In this document: positions 9,212 through 18,486 of the stretch, in pieces
How the letters are laid out: every line of letters starts with the position of its first letter
Numbering within the stretch: the stretch's first letter is position 1
Assembly: GCF_024298965.1 (NCBI RefSeq)
Contig: NZ_CP085193.1
Location: 6,138,001 to 6,202,000 of the forward strand
Origin: Streptomyces rapamycinicus NRRL 5491
GTDB lineage: Bacteria; Actinomycetota; Actinomycetes; Streptomycetales; Streptomycetaceae
Direction of reading: 5' to 3'
Length of the DNA stretch: 64,000 nt
Made by a program: the position numbers and the translations under genes
Notes under the pieces: generated by a model
The model's database searches: none
What the model was told of the DNA's origin: nothing
Seen by the model: the letters and a program-made list of their open reading frames with translations, nothing else

Positions 9212-10366
9212 TCATGCGGTGAGTGCGGCGACGACCCGATTGGTCATGTCCTCCTGTGTGGTCAGTGGCGTCGGGGTGTACGACAGGACGAAGCGGAGGC
9301 CCAGGTCGCGGGTGGTGAACATGCGGGTGCGGTAGCCGGCGGTCTCGCCGGTCTTGCCCCAGAACGTCACGCCGTTCACGGTGGCCGTCTGGAGGCCCAG
9401 GCTGTAGCGGGCGGGGCTGCCGTCCAGCATGCGTACGGAGTCCGGGGGCAGGGTGAAGAGCTTGTCCAGGGCGTGCGGCGGCAGCAACGCGCCGGAGAAC
9501 AGGGCCTGCTGGAAGCGGAACAGGTCGTCGACGGTCGAGACCAGTTCGCCTTCACCCCAGGCGGAGGACTGGTTGTACACGGTGACATCGCGCAGCGAGC
9601 CGTCGGTCATCCGCAGATAGCCGTGCACATGCGGGCCGTGGAGACGGGGGTCCTGGCCCGGCAGCAGGGTTCGGGTCAGGCCCAGCGGGTGCAGGACGCG
9701 GGTCTGGATCTCCTGGCCGTAGGGGCGGGCGGTCAGCTTCTCGATGAGCAGGGCGAGCAGCACATAGTTGATGCCCCGGTACTCCTGTTTGGTGCCCGGG
9801 GCGAACTTGAGCGGATCGTGCGTCACCGTCTCGACCCACTCCCGCGGCGTCCACCGGTCCCATCGGTGCCGCAGGACCGCTTCCGGGGTGCTGTCGTCCG
9901 GAATTCCCCGGTGGTCGGGGAGTCCACTGGTGTGGTTGAGCAACTGGGCCACGGTGATGCGGCGGGCGAAGGCGGAAGGAAGCAGGTCCGGGAGGTAGCG
10001 CCCGATGGTGGCGTCGAGCTCCACCCGGCGCTCGGTGCACAGCTGAAGGACCACGGTGGCCACGAACGCCTTGGTGACGCTGCCGGCGCGGAACCGGTCG
10101 TCCGGGTACACGGCCCGTCCGCTCGCGATGTCCGCCGTCCCCGCCGTGCCGTACCAGCGGTCTCCCCGGCGGTCGACGCGCAGTTGGGCCGAGGTGGCGG
10201 GCGGGTGGCCGAGATCGCTGATCGCGGCCTGGAGGGCGGCGTCGTCGGACGCGGTGGCCGATGCGGTGGTCCTCGTCGCCGCGCGGACGCCGGTGCTCCC
10301 GGCCACGGCCAGCAGCGTCCCGGCCGCGCAACCGCCCATGAGGGTACGTCGGGTCAAGGAAGTCAT
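9212..10366 (-). CDS. Tat-exported serine hydrolase (beta-lactamase/DD-peptidase family)
   Basis: 384 aa from ATG 10366 (the longer ATG at 10423 lacks a ribosome site). N-terminal LTRRTLMGG followed by a hydrophobic stretch and VRAA is a twin-arginine signal. Serine/lysine motif SVTK at 96-99 and late KTG-type motif (GKTGETAGY near residue 340) match class C beta-lactamase/D-alanyl-D-alanine carboxypeptidase relatives. The second motif, normally YxN, reads Y196-R-G198. HTSGLP and EYRGINYVLLALLIEKL are typical of the family. Likely extracytoplasmic peptidase, esterase or beta-lactamase-like; true substrate unknown. Confidence 0.85.
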   Translation of the reverse strand: MTSLTRRTLMGGCAAGTLLAVAGSTGVRAATRTTASATASDDAALQAAISDLGHPPATSAQLRVDRRGDRWYGTAGTADIASGRAVYPDDRFRAGSVTKAFVATVVLQLCTERRVELDATIGRYLPDLLPSAFARRITVAQLLNHTSGLPDHRGIPDDSTPEAVLRHRWDRWTPREWVETVTHDPLKFAPGTKQEYRGINYVLLALLIEKLTARPYGQEIQTRVLHPLGLTRTLLPGQDPRLHGPHVHGYLRMTDGSLRDVTVYNQSSAWGEGELVSTVDDLFRFQQALFSGALLPPHALDKLFTLPPDSVRMLDGSPARYSLGLQTATVNGVTFWGKTGETAGYRTRMFTTRDLGLRFVLSYTPTPLTTQEDMTNRVVAALTA

Positions 10367-10502
10367 GGTCAGCCATGCTGCCGGGGCCGCAGCGCCCGGC
10401 CATCCGGGATGACCCGCACGCACACCCGGACCGTACCCGGAGCCGTACCCGCGCCCGCGCCCGTACCGGACCCCGAGCCCAGATCACAACTCCAGACAGG
10501 CC

Positions 10503-11351
10503 CTAGTCCGGCTGGTGCTCCGGTCCGCCGTAGTCGGGGCTGGTGTAGTCCGGGCTGCTGTAGCGGGGACGGGCCTTGGGACCTTCGCCGTCGGTGCTGA
10601 AGCCGGGGCGGCTGTAGCCGAGGTGCGGGGTGCGGCTGACCGCCTCGGGGTTGATCGGGACGTACGCGGACGGGGACGGGGCCGAAGGGTTGGCCAGGGC
10701 CTCGCGGAGGAACGGCAGGATGCCGCGCTCCAGCAGGGCATCGCGCCAGACCTCTCGGGCGCGGTCCACCTCCTCCAGCCGCTCGCTGCGCGCCTCGCCG
10801 CGGATAGCGCTGGAGCCGTTGCGCAGCGCGGTCAGGAGCAGTCCGACGGCGGCGATCAGGATGGCCGCGGCGGTCAGCGCGGCGAAGAACCAGCCCGCGG
10901 TGACCATCGGCTGGGCGATGGACGGGGCCGGGTCGAGGACGTTGAGGACGTAGCCGACGATGAGGAAGATGATCGCGGCGGTGCCGGCGAGCACCGGGGC
11001 CAGCACCGCGAGCATGGCCACGAGCCCCGCCCCCGCGGCGTCCTGCATCGCGCCGGCGAGTCCCACCGTGCCGTCCGGCTGCTCGCGCTCGCCCACGTCC
11101 CCGGCGAGCGGGAAGAGCGGGGCGGGCTCGCGCAGTCTGGCGCGAGTCTCGCGGTAGGTCTGGTACTCGTCGGCCGCGCATGCCGCTATCGCGGTCGATG
11201 CCCCGAGCGCCATCGTGCGCAGCTGCTCGGCAGTGAGCCGCTGCCCGATACCGCTGAGGTCCGGGCGACGGTCCGCGGTGCGCAGTGCCTCGTCGAGAAC
11301 CCGCTCGAACTCCGGGCGGTCCTCGGTCAGCAGGTGCGGAGCGCTTTTCAT
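10503..11351 (-). CDS. Membrane protein of unknown function
   Basis: 282 aa. Residues 1-75 are soluble and helical, ~108-138 and ~150-176 are two membrane hairpins, and the C-terminal ~100 residues are soluble. The end of the protein carries a short YSSPDYTSPDYGG repeat rich in Tyr and Pro. No known domain recognised. Leftward, after the metallophosphoesterase gene with ~190 bp between, so probably its own promoter. Confidence 0.75.
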   Translation of the reverse strand: MKSAPHLLTEDRPEFERVLDEALRTADRRPDLSGIGQRLTAEQLRTMALGASTAIAACAADEYQTYRETRARLREPAPLFPLAGDVGEREQPDGTVGLAGAMQDAAGAGLVAMLAVLAPVLAGTAAIIFLIVGYVLNVLDPAPSIAQPMVTAGWFFAALTAAAILIAAVGLLLTALRNGSSAIRGEARSERLEEVDRAREVWRDALLERGILPFLREALANPSAPSPSAYVPINPEAVSRTPHLGYSRPGFSTDGEGPKARPRYSSPDYTSPDYGGPEHQPD

Positions 11352-11542
11352 GGTGCATCCCCCGATGCTCCGTAGGGCCGTGACGACCGGCTTTCGCCGG
11401 GCAGTCGGGCGGAAACGGAGGAGAGCCTGCGACGGATAAGCCGATGGTAGAGCCGATCCGGCGCGGGGTGACAGCAAGTTTCCCGAATTGCTCCCGCGCC
11501 GGTGAAACCCTCTATCTGCCCCGAGCGGCGTCCGCTGAATCC

Positions 11543-12802
11543 TCAGTTCGCCAGGGGAAGTTGAACGACCAGCAGTTTTCCGGCCATGGTGATGCCGCCG
11601 TCCATGGCCACCGCGAGATTGTCCGCGTAGACATGCGGGCCCTCGACCGCGGGCGCGCCGCCGTCCTCGCCGTCCTCGGAGCCCACCTCGCCGAGCAGAT
11701 ACGGGATCGGGCTGTGGCCGTGGACGATGCGCTCTCCGCCGTAGGTGTCGAGCAATTCGCGGGCCGCCGTGGGTCCGGCGTCCTCGTCGCGGAAGGCGAA
11801 CCGCTTGGTGAATTTGCGGAACAGGTCCCAGCACTCGTCGGCGTCGCTGCGCTGCAGCGTCTCGGTGACGGTGTCGTTGACGGCCTCGATCGAGTCGCCG
11901 TACTCCAGATAGGCGGTGGTGTCGGAGTGGACGAGCAGATGGCCGTCCTCCTCCGCCATCGCGTCCAGCCGGGACATCCACTGGAGGTGGTGGTCCTCGA
12001 GCCGCTCCATATCGGTGCGCTGGCCGCCGTTGAGCAGCCAGGCCGCCTGGAAGGAGGCCGTCCCGGCACCGGAGTTGACCGGCGTGTCACCGAATCGCTT
12101 GGCGCCGATCAGCAGCAGCTCGTGATTGCCCATCAGCGCCTTGCAGTAGCCGCCCGCGGCGGCGGCCTCGGCGGAGAGCTGCATGACCAGGTCGATGACG
12201 CCGATGCCGTCCGGGCCGCGGTCGGTGAAGTCGCCGAGGAACCACAACCGGGCGTTCCCCGCGGACCAGTTGCCCTTGGCGTCGATCAGGCCTTCGGCGG
12301 CGAGCGCCTCGCGCAGCTCCTCGTGGTAGCCGTGGACGTCGCCGACGACGTACAGCGGTCCGGGGCCCTCGTCCTGGGCCAGCGGGCCGTCCTCGGGCTC
12401 GGGTACCGGGGCGAGCGCCACGGTGGGGCGGTCCTGCGGCGGGACGAGTGGGGTGTCCGGGATGGTGTGCCCCGGCCCCAGGATCGGGAGCCGCTCGGTC
12501 GGGGTGTACTCGGCGGGCAGGGGCAGGGGCGCGTCCGGCGCGGGCGCCCCGGGAGCCGGTGCGCCGGTAGCAGGCCCCCCGGGCGCCGGTGCGCCCGGAG
12601 CGGGTGCGCCGGGCGCGGGCTCCTCGGGCGCGGGCGTGGGCTGCGGCACGGGCGCGGCGGTGCCCGGCGCGGCGGGCGCGGACCCGGGCGGCACGGCTCC
12701 GGGCGCGACCATGCCGGGCGGGGTGTACGCCCCGTACGCGAGCACAGGAGGGATCGCAGCCGTGGTCCCTGCCGTGGCTTCCAGACCGGCCCCCTGAGTC
12801 AT
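11543..12802 (-). CDS. Metallophosphoesterase with Pro/Ala-rich N-terminus
   Basis: 419 aa from ATG 12802 (GGAGGGG 4 nt upstream decides the start over 12817/12928). Calcineurin-like phosphatase signatures: GDVHG 154-158, GDFTDRG 190-196, GNHE 225-228, with later metal-binding HSDT and VHGHSPI. These motifs place it among Ser/Thr-protein-phosphatase-like enzymes. The first ~145 residues are low complexity, with repeated GAPAP units at ~64-90, like a flexible surface or spacer. No signal peptide seen. A -10-like TATGAT lies ~90 bp upstream on the minus strand. Physiological substrate unknown. Confidence 0.88.
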   Translation of the reverse strand: MTQGAGLEATAGTTAAIPPVLAYGAYTPPGMVAPGAVPPGSAPAAPGTAAPVPQPTPAPEEPAPGAPAPGAPAPGGPATGAPAPGAPAPDAPLPLPAEYTPTERLPILGPGHTIPDTPLVPPQDRPTVALAPVPEPEDGPLAQDEGPGPLYVVGDVHGYHEELREALAAEGLIDAKGNWSAGNARLWFLGDFTDRGPDGIGVIDLVMQLSAEAAAAGGYCKALMGNHELLLIGAKRFGDTPVNSGAGTASFQAAWLLNGGQRTDMERLEDHHLQWMSRLDAMAEEDGHLLVHSDTTAYLEYGDSIEAVNDTVTETLQRSDADECWDLFRKFTKRFAFRDEDAGPTAARELLDTYGGERIVHGHSPIPYLLGEVGSEDGEDGGAPAVEGPHVYADNLAVAMDGGITMAGKLLVVQLPLAN

Positions 12803-13033
12803 CGACCCCTCCACCATCACGCCGCCGTGCCACCTTGTGGACCTTGCCTGGTCGACGGCGGTCCGCGGTGTCGTCCGCCCATCATAGGAATGACCGTGAG
12901 GGCTTGTGACGCACCAGGGTGCCGTCAATCGCTGCTCGCTCCTGCTTCGTCGGACTTTTATCCCGGATTGGCCCAGTAGGGGAAGCCCATTGGCCCCAGG
13001 TCCTCCTCGGGTAATCCTTGAGTCACCCTCAGG

Positions 13034-14134
13034 TCAGCCTCCAGCGCGGCTGCGCGGGGCGCTGACCGTCGTACGCGGCGGACGGCGCTGTGAGGACGTC
13101 CGCACCATCAATTCGGTGGGTATGACCTGCTCAACGGGCTGGTCGGTGTCAAGGCCCTCGATGGCGTCGATGAGCAACTGGACGACCGCCGTGCCGATCC
13201 GGCGGGGTTTGAGTGAGAGGGTCGTGATGGGCGGCTCGGTGGTGCGGTAGACGGTCGATTCGCTGCAGCACACCAGCAGCAGATCTTCGGGGACCCGCAG
13301 TCCGTAGCGGCGGGCGGCGGCGAGCAGATCGGTGCCGTTGGGGTCGAAGAGGCCGTAGACCGCGTCGGGGCGGTCCGGGCGCGCGAGCAGCCGGTCGGCC
13401 GCGACGGCACCGGCACAAGGGTCGTGGGCCGGGTACGCCTCATAGACCGGATCCTGTCCCACCCGTTCGCACCACCGCAGGTACGCCGTGGTGGACAGCC
13501 GGGTGTAGGTGTCGGTGGAGGTCCCGGTGAGCAGTCCGATCCGGCGGGCGCCGGCCTCGGCGAAATGGTCGAGCAGTCCCAGCACCGCCGCCTCGTGGTC
13601 GTTGTCGACCCAGGCGGTGACGGGGAGGGCGCCGGCGGGGCGGCCGTCGCTGACGACGGGGATGCCCTGGCGTAAGAGCTCGGTGACGACCGGATCGTGG
13701 TCGGAGGGGTCGATCACCACGGTGCCGTCGAGGGCGACGTTGGACCACACGTCGTGGCGGGAGGTGGCGGGGAGGATGACGAGGGCGTAGCCGCGGGCCA
13801 GCGCGGCGGAGGTGGCGGCCCGCGCCATCTCGGCGAAGTAGGCGAACTCGGTGAAGGTGAAAGGTTCATCCCCGTACGTGGTCACGGTCAGGCCGATGAG
13901 GCCGGACTTGCCGGTACGGAGCGTGCGGGCCGCTGCGGACGGGCGATAGCCCAGCCGCTCGGCGACCTCGCGGACATGGCGGCGGGTGGCCTCCGGGAGC
14001 CGGCCCTTGCCGTTGAGCGCGTCGGAGACGGTCGTGATGGAGACCCCGGCGGCGGCGGCCACGTCCCGGATGCCCGCCCGCCCTAACCGGCGGCCGGCCG
14101 ACCGGCTCACCTGGTGCTTCCCTGCTGCTGTCAT
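13034..14134 (-). CDS. LacI-family transcriptional regulator with two TTA codons
   Basis: 366 aa from ATG 14134. N-terminal HTH with hinge (GIRDVAAAAGVSITTVSDALNG at ~21-42, VREVAERLGYRPSAAARTLR) followed by a periplasmic-binding-protein-like sugar-sensing domain. Leu17 (14086-14084) and Leu154 (13675-13673) are encoded by TTA, so the protein should be made only when the bldA tRNA is available. That is established for TTA genes in Streptomyces and inferred for this gene. No transporter or sugar gene is adjacent, so its targets are likely elsewhere. TACTAT nine nt before the ATG could be a -10 for a nearly leaderless transcript. Confidence 0.9.
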   Translation of the reverse strand: MTAAGKHQVSRSAGRRLGRAGIRDVAAAAGVSITTVSDALNGKGRLPEATRRHVREVAERLGYRPSAAARTLRTGKSGLIGLTVTTYGDEPFTFTEFAYFAEMARAATSAALARGYALVILPATSRHDVWSNVALDGTVVIDPSDHDPVVTELLRQGIPVVSDGRPAGALPVTAWVDNDHEAAVLGLLDHFAEAGARRIGLLTGTSTDTYTRLSTTAYLRWCERVGQDPVYEAYPAHDPCAGAVAADRLLARPDRPDAVYGLFDPNGTDLLAAARRYGLRVPEDLLLVCCSESTVYRTTEPPITTLSLKPRRIGTAVVQLLIDAIEGLDTDQPVEQVIPTELMVRTSSQRRPPRTTVSAPRSRAGG

Positions 14135-14539
14135 GGCCAGCCGATAGTAGGGCGCGGGTGGGAGGGTTGCGCGATTCCGCCATCGGTATTCGGAAGGCAC
14201 GTTTCTGCATGAGCGCCTTCCCCAATTCCCTTGGAAGTGAAGCCAGTTGGGGGTTCAACCGGGCCTCTGATCGCCCCTGGCATATCCACGCCTGGTGATT
14301 GATACATGTCTCGAAGAGGTCTCAACTCACCTGCACGGGTGATGCGCGCCACGGCGCTCGCCACCGGCGCGCGCGAAAACGCGGGGCGCTCCCCCCGGTG
14401 GGTACGCGGGCGCCGGGGGCGGATACGCGGCGGCGCCCGACGGGTACGCGAGACGGGGGAATCCTCATAAGGTGTGCAGTATTGCCGTGTGCGAACGCTG
14501 TGCACGGCCCGAGTCAGGATGGGTCGAGGAGGACTGTCG
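14135..14539. other. Divergent intergenic region (LacI regulator / aminotransferase)
   Basis: About 400 bp with no gene. It contains an inverted repeat GGAAGGC/GCCTTCC (14192-14198 with 14215-14221), a possible autoregulatory site, and the promoter of the hisC-type gene. Otherwise nothing recognised. Confidence 0.5.
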
Positions 14540-15619
14540 GTGACCGAGAAGAGCCCCAAGCTGCGCGCCGCGCTGGACGGCATCCCGACGTACAAGCCCG
14601 GGAAGCCGGCCGCCACGGGCGGCCCCCTGGCCTTCAAGCTCTCCTCCAACGAGAACCCCTATCCGCCGCTGGCCGGGGTGCTGGAGACGGCCGCGAACGC
14701 CGCCGCCTCCTTCAACCGCTACCCGGACCTCGCCTGCACCGCGCTGATCGCCGAGCTGGCGAGCCGGTTCGACGTACCGCTTGAGCATCTGGCCGCCGGG
14801 ACCGGCTCGGTCGGCGTGGCCCAGCAGCTGGTCCAGTCCACGGCGGGGCCGGGCGATGAGGTGATCTACGCCTGGCGGTCCTTCGAGGCATATCCGATCA
14901 TCACTCAGATCGCCGGGGCGACGTCGGTGCGGGTCCCGCTGAACGACGCCGAGGAGCACGACCTGGAGGCGATGGCCGACGCCATCACCGACCGCACCCG
15001 GCTGATTTTCGTCTGTAACCCCAACAACCCGACCAGCACCGTGGTGGGCCGGGCCCAGCTGGAGCGGTTCCTGGACCGGGTGCCGTCCGATGTGCTGGTG
15101 GTGCTGGACGAGGCGTACATCGAGTTCATCCGGGACGAGCGGGTCCCCAACGGGATCGATCTCTACCGGGACCGGCCGAATGTGTGTGTGCTGCGCACCT
15201 TCTCCAAGGCGTACGGCCTGGCCGGGCTGCGGGTCGGCTTCGCGATCGCCCATGAGCCGGTGGCGGCGGCGCTGCGCAAGACCGCGGTGCCGTTCGGCGT
15301 CAGCCAGCTCGCCCAGGACGCGGCGGTGGCCTCGCTGCGCAGCGAGGACGCGCTGCGCGAGCGGGTGGACGCGCTGGTCACCGAGCGGGGCCGGGTGTGG
15401 GAGGCGCTGACCGCCCAGGGGTGGACGGTCCCGGACTCGCAGGCGAACTTCGTCTGGCTGCGGCTGGGGGAGCGCACGGCCGACTTCGCGGCGGTGTGCG
15501 AGGCGGCCGGCGTGGTGATCCGTCCGTTCCCGGGTGAGGGCGTGCGGGTGACCATCGGCGAGCGCGAGGCGAACGAGATCTTCCTGCGGACGGCGGAGGA
15601 GTACCGCAAGGAGCTCTGA
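14540..15619 (+). CDS. hisC: Histidinol-phosphate/aromatic aminotransferase
   Basis: 359 aa from GTG 14540 (GAGGAGG 9 nt upstream). Class I/II PLP aminotransferase with N-terminal [27 protein letters not shown] and PLP lysine K223 in [15 protein letters not shown]. HisC transfers the amino group between glutamate and histidinol phosphate. It stands alone, away from a his operon, and close relatives (Pat) act as aromatic aminotransferases, so hisC2/pat is equally possible. It is followed 190 bp later by the cyd operon, but the Rex operator between suggests separate transcription. Confidence 0.85.
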   Translation: MTEKSPKLRAALDGIPTYKPGKPAATGGPLAFKLSSNENPYPPLAGVLETAANAAASFNRYPDLACTALIAELASRFDVPLEHLAAGTGSVGVAQQLVQSTAGPGDEVIYAWRSFEAYPIITQIAGATSVRVPLNDAEEHDLEAMADAITDRTRLIFVCNPNNPTSTVVGRAQLERFLDRVPSDVLVVLDEAYIEFIRDERVPNGIDLYRDRPNVCVLRTFSKAYGLAGLRVGFAIAHEPVAAALRKTAVPFGVSQLAQDAAVASLRSEDALRERVDALVTERGRVWEALTAQGWTVPDSQANFVWLRLGERTADFAAVCEAAGVVIRPFPGEGVRVTIGEREANEIFLRTAEEYRKEL

Positions 15620-15746
15620 GCCCTTGGCAAGGGCGTCGCCAGGGGCCCAACGGCCCTTCCGAGAGGCGCGCAGCATACCCATACGTGTCCCATTCGCCCC
15701 CTACCACCCCCGGTGGGAGGGGGCGAAGCCATGTGCGTATCATTGC

Positions 15747-15770
15747 TTGTGAATGTGAATACGTTCACAA
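15747..15770. promoter_or_regulatory. Rex operator upstream of cydA, with doubled left half-site
   Basis: The 18-mer at 15753-15770 reads TGTGAA-TACG-TTCACA plus flanking A/A, matching the Rex operator TTGTGAANNNNTTCACAA at all but the first base. A second left half-site TTGTGAA abuts it at 15747-15753, so two left arms share one right arm. In S. coelicolor, Rex represses cydABCD when NADH/NAD+ is low (established). The cydA start is 42 nt downstream. Confidence 0.92.
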
Positions 15771-15811
15771 GCTCGCTCCGCGGGCAGGCACGACCGTAAG
15801 GAGAGATTCAG

Positions 15812-17446
15812 GTGAATCTGGCTCTGGCGCCGGAGACGCTGGCCCGGTGGCAGTTCGGCATCACGACCGTCTACCACTTCCTCTTCGTGCCGCTGACGAT
15901 CTCTCTCGCCGCGATCACGGCGGGTCTGGAGACCGCCTGGGTCCGCACCGGCAAGGAGAAGTACTTCCATGCCACCAAGTTCTGGGGAAAGCTCTTCCTG
16001 ATCAACATCGCGATGGGCGTGGTCACCGGCATCGTGCAGGAGTTCCAGTTCGGCATGAACTGGTCGGACTACTCCCGCTTCGTCGGTGATGTCTTCGGCG
16101 CCCCGCTCGCGATGGAGGCCCTGCTGGCCTTCTTCTTCGAGTCCACCTTCATAGGTCTGTGGATCTTCGGCTGGGACAAGCTGCCCAAGAAGATCCACTG
16201 CGCCTGCATCTGGATCGTCTCGCTCGGCACGATCCTCTCGTCGTACTTCATCCTGGCCGCCAACTCCTGGATGCAGCACCCGACCGGCTACACCATCGAC
16301 AAGGCCACCGGAAAGGCCCAGCTCACCGACATCTGGGCGGTGCTGACCCAGAACACCACCCTGGTCGTGGTATTCCACACACTGACCGCGGCCTTCCTCA
16401 CCGGCGCCGCCTTCATCATCGGGATCTCCTCCTTCCATCTGCTGCGGGCCAAGCGCCGCCGGGAGCGCGGCGAGGAGCTGGGCGAGCAGCGGAAGAAGCA
16501 GATCGGGGCGATGCGGGCCTCGCTGCGGGTGGGTCTGGTGGTCGCGGTCATCGCGGGGCTCGGTACGGCGATCAGCGGTGACCAGCTCGGCAAGGTGATG
16601 TTCGAGCAGCAGCCGATGAAGATGGCGGCGGCCGAGGCCCTCTGGGACACCCAGGCGCCCGCGCCCTTCTCGGTCTTCGCCGTCGGCGATGTCGGCAAGG
16701 GGCACAACAGCGTCGAGCTGGAGGTCCCCGGGGTGCTCTCCTTCCTGGCGCACAGCAACTTCACCGACTCCGTCCCCGGTATCAATGACATCGCCCAGCG
16801 GGAGGCCGACGCCTACGGCGGCCAGCCCGATGACTACATCCCCAGCATCTTCATGACCTTCTGGGGCTTCCGGCTGATGATCGGCTTCGGGATGACCTCG
16901 TTCGTCGCCGGGCTGATCGGGCTGTGGACGACCCGCCGCAAGCGATGGCTGGCGCCCGCGTTCCGCACCGGCTCGGACGAGGTGCCCCGGCTCATGCTCA
17001 CCAAGAAGCGCGAGCTGAGTCCGCTGCTGTCCACCTGGTCCTGGCGGATCTCCATCCTCACCATGGGCTTTCCGCTGATCGCCAACTCCTTCGGCTGGAT
17101 CTTCACCGAGATGGGCCGGCAGCCATGGGCGGTCTACGGGCTGATGAAGACCGCCGACGCGGTCTCCCCCGGCGTCAGCCGGACCGAGGTGCTGATCTCG
17201 CTCGGCGTCTTCACGCTGCTGTACGGGGTGCTCGCGGTCATCGAGGTGCGGCTGCTGACCAAGTACGCCAAGGCCGGACCGGACACCGACGAGAAGCCGC
17301 CCGCCAAGGACCCGAAGCTGCGGCTGCCGTCGAGCGGCCCGGGCGGCCCAGGCGGTCGCGGCGGTCCGGGTGGTCCTGGCAGTCCGGACGGCGGGGCCTC
17401 CGCCGAGGACGAGGACGCCGACAAGCCGCTGACCTTCGCGTACTGA
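15812..17446 (+). CDS. cydA: Cytochrome bd ubiquinol oxidase subunit I
   Basis: 544 aa, GTG start with AGGAGAG upstream. Membrane subunit carrying haems b558, b595 and d, which oxidises quinol and reduces oxygen at high affinity. Visible family residues: H22 in VYHFLF (haem ligand region), the QEFQFGMNWSDYSRFVGDVFG block, the short Q-loop around 250-330, RLMIGFGM with the axial-Met candidate, and GWIFTEMGRQPW. The C-terminal ~50 residues are a Gly/Pro-rich tail (GGPGGRGGPGGPG) not found in the enteric enzyme. First gene of cydA-cydB-cydCD. Confidence 0.97.
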   Translation: MNLALAPETLARWQFGITTVYHFLFVPLTISLAAITAGLETAWVRTGKEKYFHATKFWGKLFLINIAMGVVTGIVQEFQFGMNWSDYSRFVGDVFGAPLAMEALLAFFFESTFIGLWIFGWDKLPKKIHCACIWIVSLGTILSSYFILAANSWMQHPTGYTIDKATGKAQLTDIWAVLTQNTTLVVVFHTLTAAFLTGAAFIIGISSFHLLRAKRRRERGEELGEQRKKQIGAMRASLRVGLVVAVIAGLGTAISGDQLGKVMFEQQPMKMAAAEALWDTQAPAPFSVFAVGDVGKGHNSVELEVPGVLSFLAHSNFTDSVPGINDIAQREADAYGGQPDDYIPSIFMTFWGFRLMIGFGMTSFVAGLIGLWTTRRKRWLAPAFRTGSDEVPRLMLTKKRELSPLLSTWSWRISILTMGFPLIANSFGWIFTEMGRQPWAVYGLMKTADAVSPGVSRTEVLISLGVFTLLYGVLAVIEVRLLTKYAKAGPDTDEKPPAKDPKLRLPSSGPGGPGGRGGPGGPGSPDGGASAEDEDADKPLTFAY

Positions 17447-17474
17447 CGGCCGTAGAGGATCACCGGAGAGGATC

Positions 17475-18476
17475 ATGCACCTTCACGACTTCTGGTTCCT
17501 GCTGATCGCCTTCCTGTGGACGGGCTACTTCTTCCTGGAGGGCTTCGACTTCGGCATCGGCGTGCTGACCAAGCTGCTCGCCCGCGACCGCACCGAGCGC
17601 CGGGTCCTGATCAACACGATCGGGCCGGTGTGGGACGGCAACGAGGTCTGGCTGATCACGGCGGGCGGGGCGACCTTCGCCGCCTTCCCCGACTGGTACG
17701 CGACGCTCTTCAGCGGCTTCTATCTGCCGCTGCTGGCCATCCTCGTCTGCCTGATCCTGCGCGGTGTCGCCTTCGAGTACCGGCACAAGCGCCCCGAGGA
17801 CCGCTGGCAGCGCAACTGGGAGCATGCGATCTTCTGGTGCTCGCTGCTGCCCGCGTTCCTCTGGGGAGCGATCTTCGCCAATCTGGTGCACGGGGTGCCG
17901 ATCGGCCGGGACGGGAACTACGCGGGCGGTCCGTCGGATCTGATCACGCCGTACGCCCTGCTGGGCGGGGTGGTCACGCTGGTGCTGTTCACCTTCCACG
18001 GCGCCGTCTTCGCCGCGCTCAAGACGGACGGGGACATCCGGACCAGGGCGCGGCGGTACGCGGCCCGGCTCGGTCTGGCCACCGCCGTGGTCGCGGTGCC
18101 GTTCCTCGTCTGGACGCAGGGCGACAGCGGGAACGCCCGCAGCCTGGTGGCCGTCGTCATCGCCGTTCTGGCGCTGGCCGCGGCGCTGATCATGAACCAG
18201 CGGGGGCGTGAGGGATGGGCGTTCGGGCTGTCCGGGGTGGCCGTCGCGGCGGCCGTCGCGATGCTCTTCCTGGCGCTCTTCCCCGAGGTCATGCCCTCCT
18301 CGCTGGACCCGGCGTGGAGCCTGACGGCGGCGAACGCCGCCTCCAGCCCCTACCCGCTCAAGATCATGACGTGGGTCGGCGCCATCATGATGCCGCTGAT
18401 CATGGCCTACCAGGCGTGGACGTACTGGGTCTTCCGTAAGCGCATCGGCACCCGGCACATCCCCGCCGCCCACTGA
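17475..18476 (+). CDS. cydB: Cytochrome bd ubiquinol oxidase subunit II
   Basis: 333 aa, ATG start 28 bp after cydA. Eight or nine membrane segments. N-terminal FLWTGYFFLEGFDFGIG and RRVLINTIGPVWDGNEVWL are diagnostic of CydB, which pairs with CydA to form the oxidase core. Operon position and short spacing indicate co-transcription under the Rex operator. Confidence 0.97.
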   Translation: MHLHDFWFLLIAFLWTGYFFLEGFDFGIGVLTKLLARDRTERRVLINTIGPVWDGNEVWLITAGGATFAAFPDWYATLFSGFYLPLLAILVCLILRGVAFEYRHKRPEDRWQRNWEHAIFWCSLLPAFLWGAIFANLVHGVPIGRDGNYAGGPSDLITPYALLGGVVTLVLFTFHGAVFAALKTDGDIRTRARRYAARLGLATAVVAVPFLVWTQGDSGNARSLVAVVIAVLALAAALIMNQRGREGWAFGLSGVAVAAAVAMLFLALFPEVMPSSLDPAWSLTAANAASSPYPLKIMTWVGAIMMPLIMAYQAWTYWVFRKRIGTRHIPAAH

Positions 18477-18486
18477 CACGGGTGCG

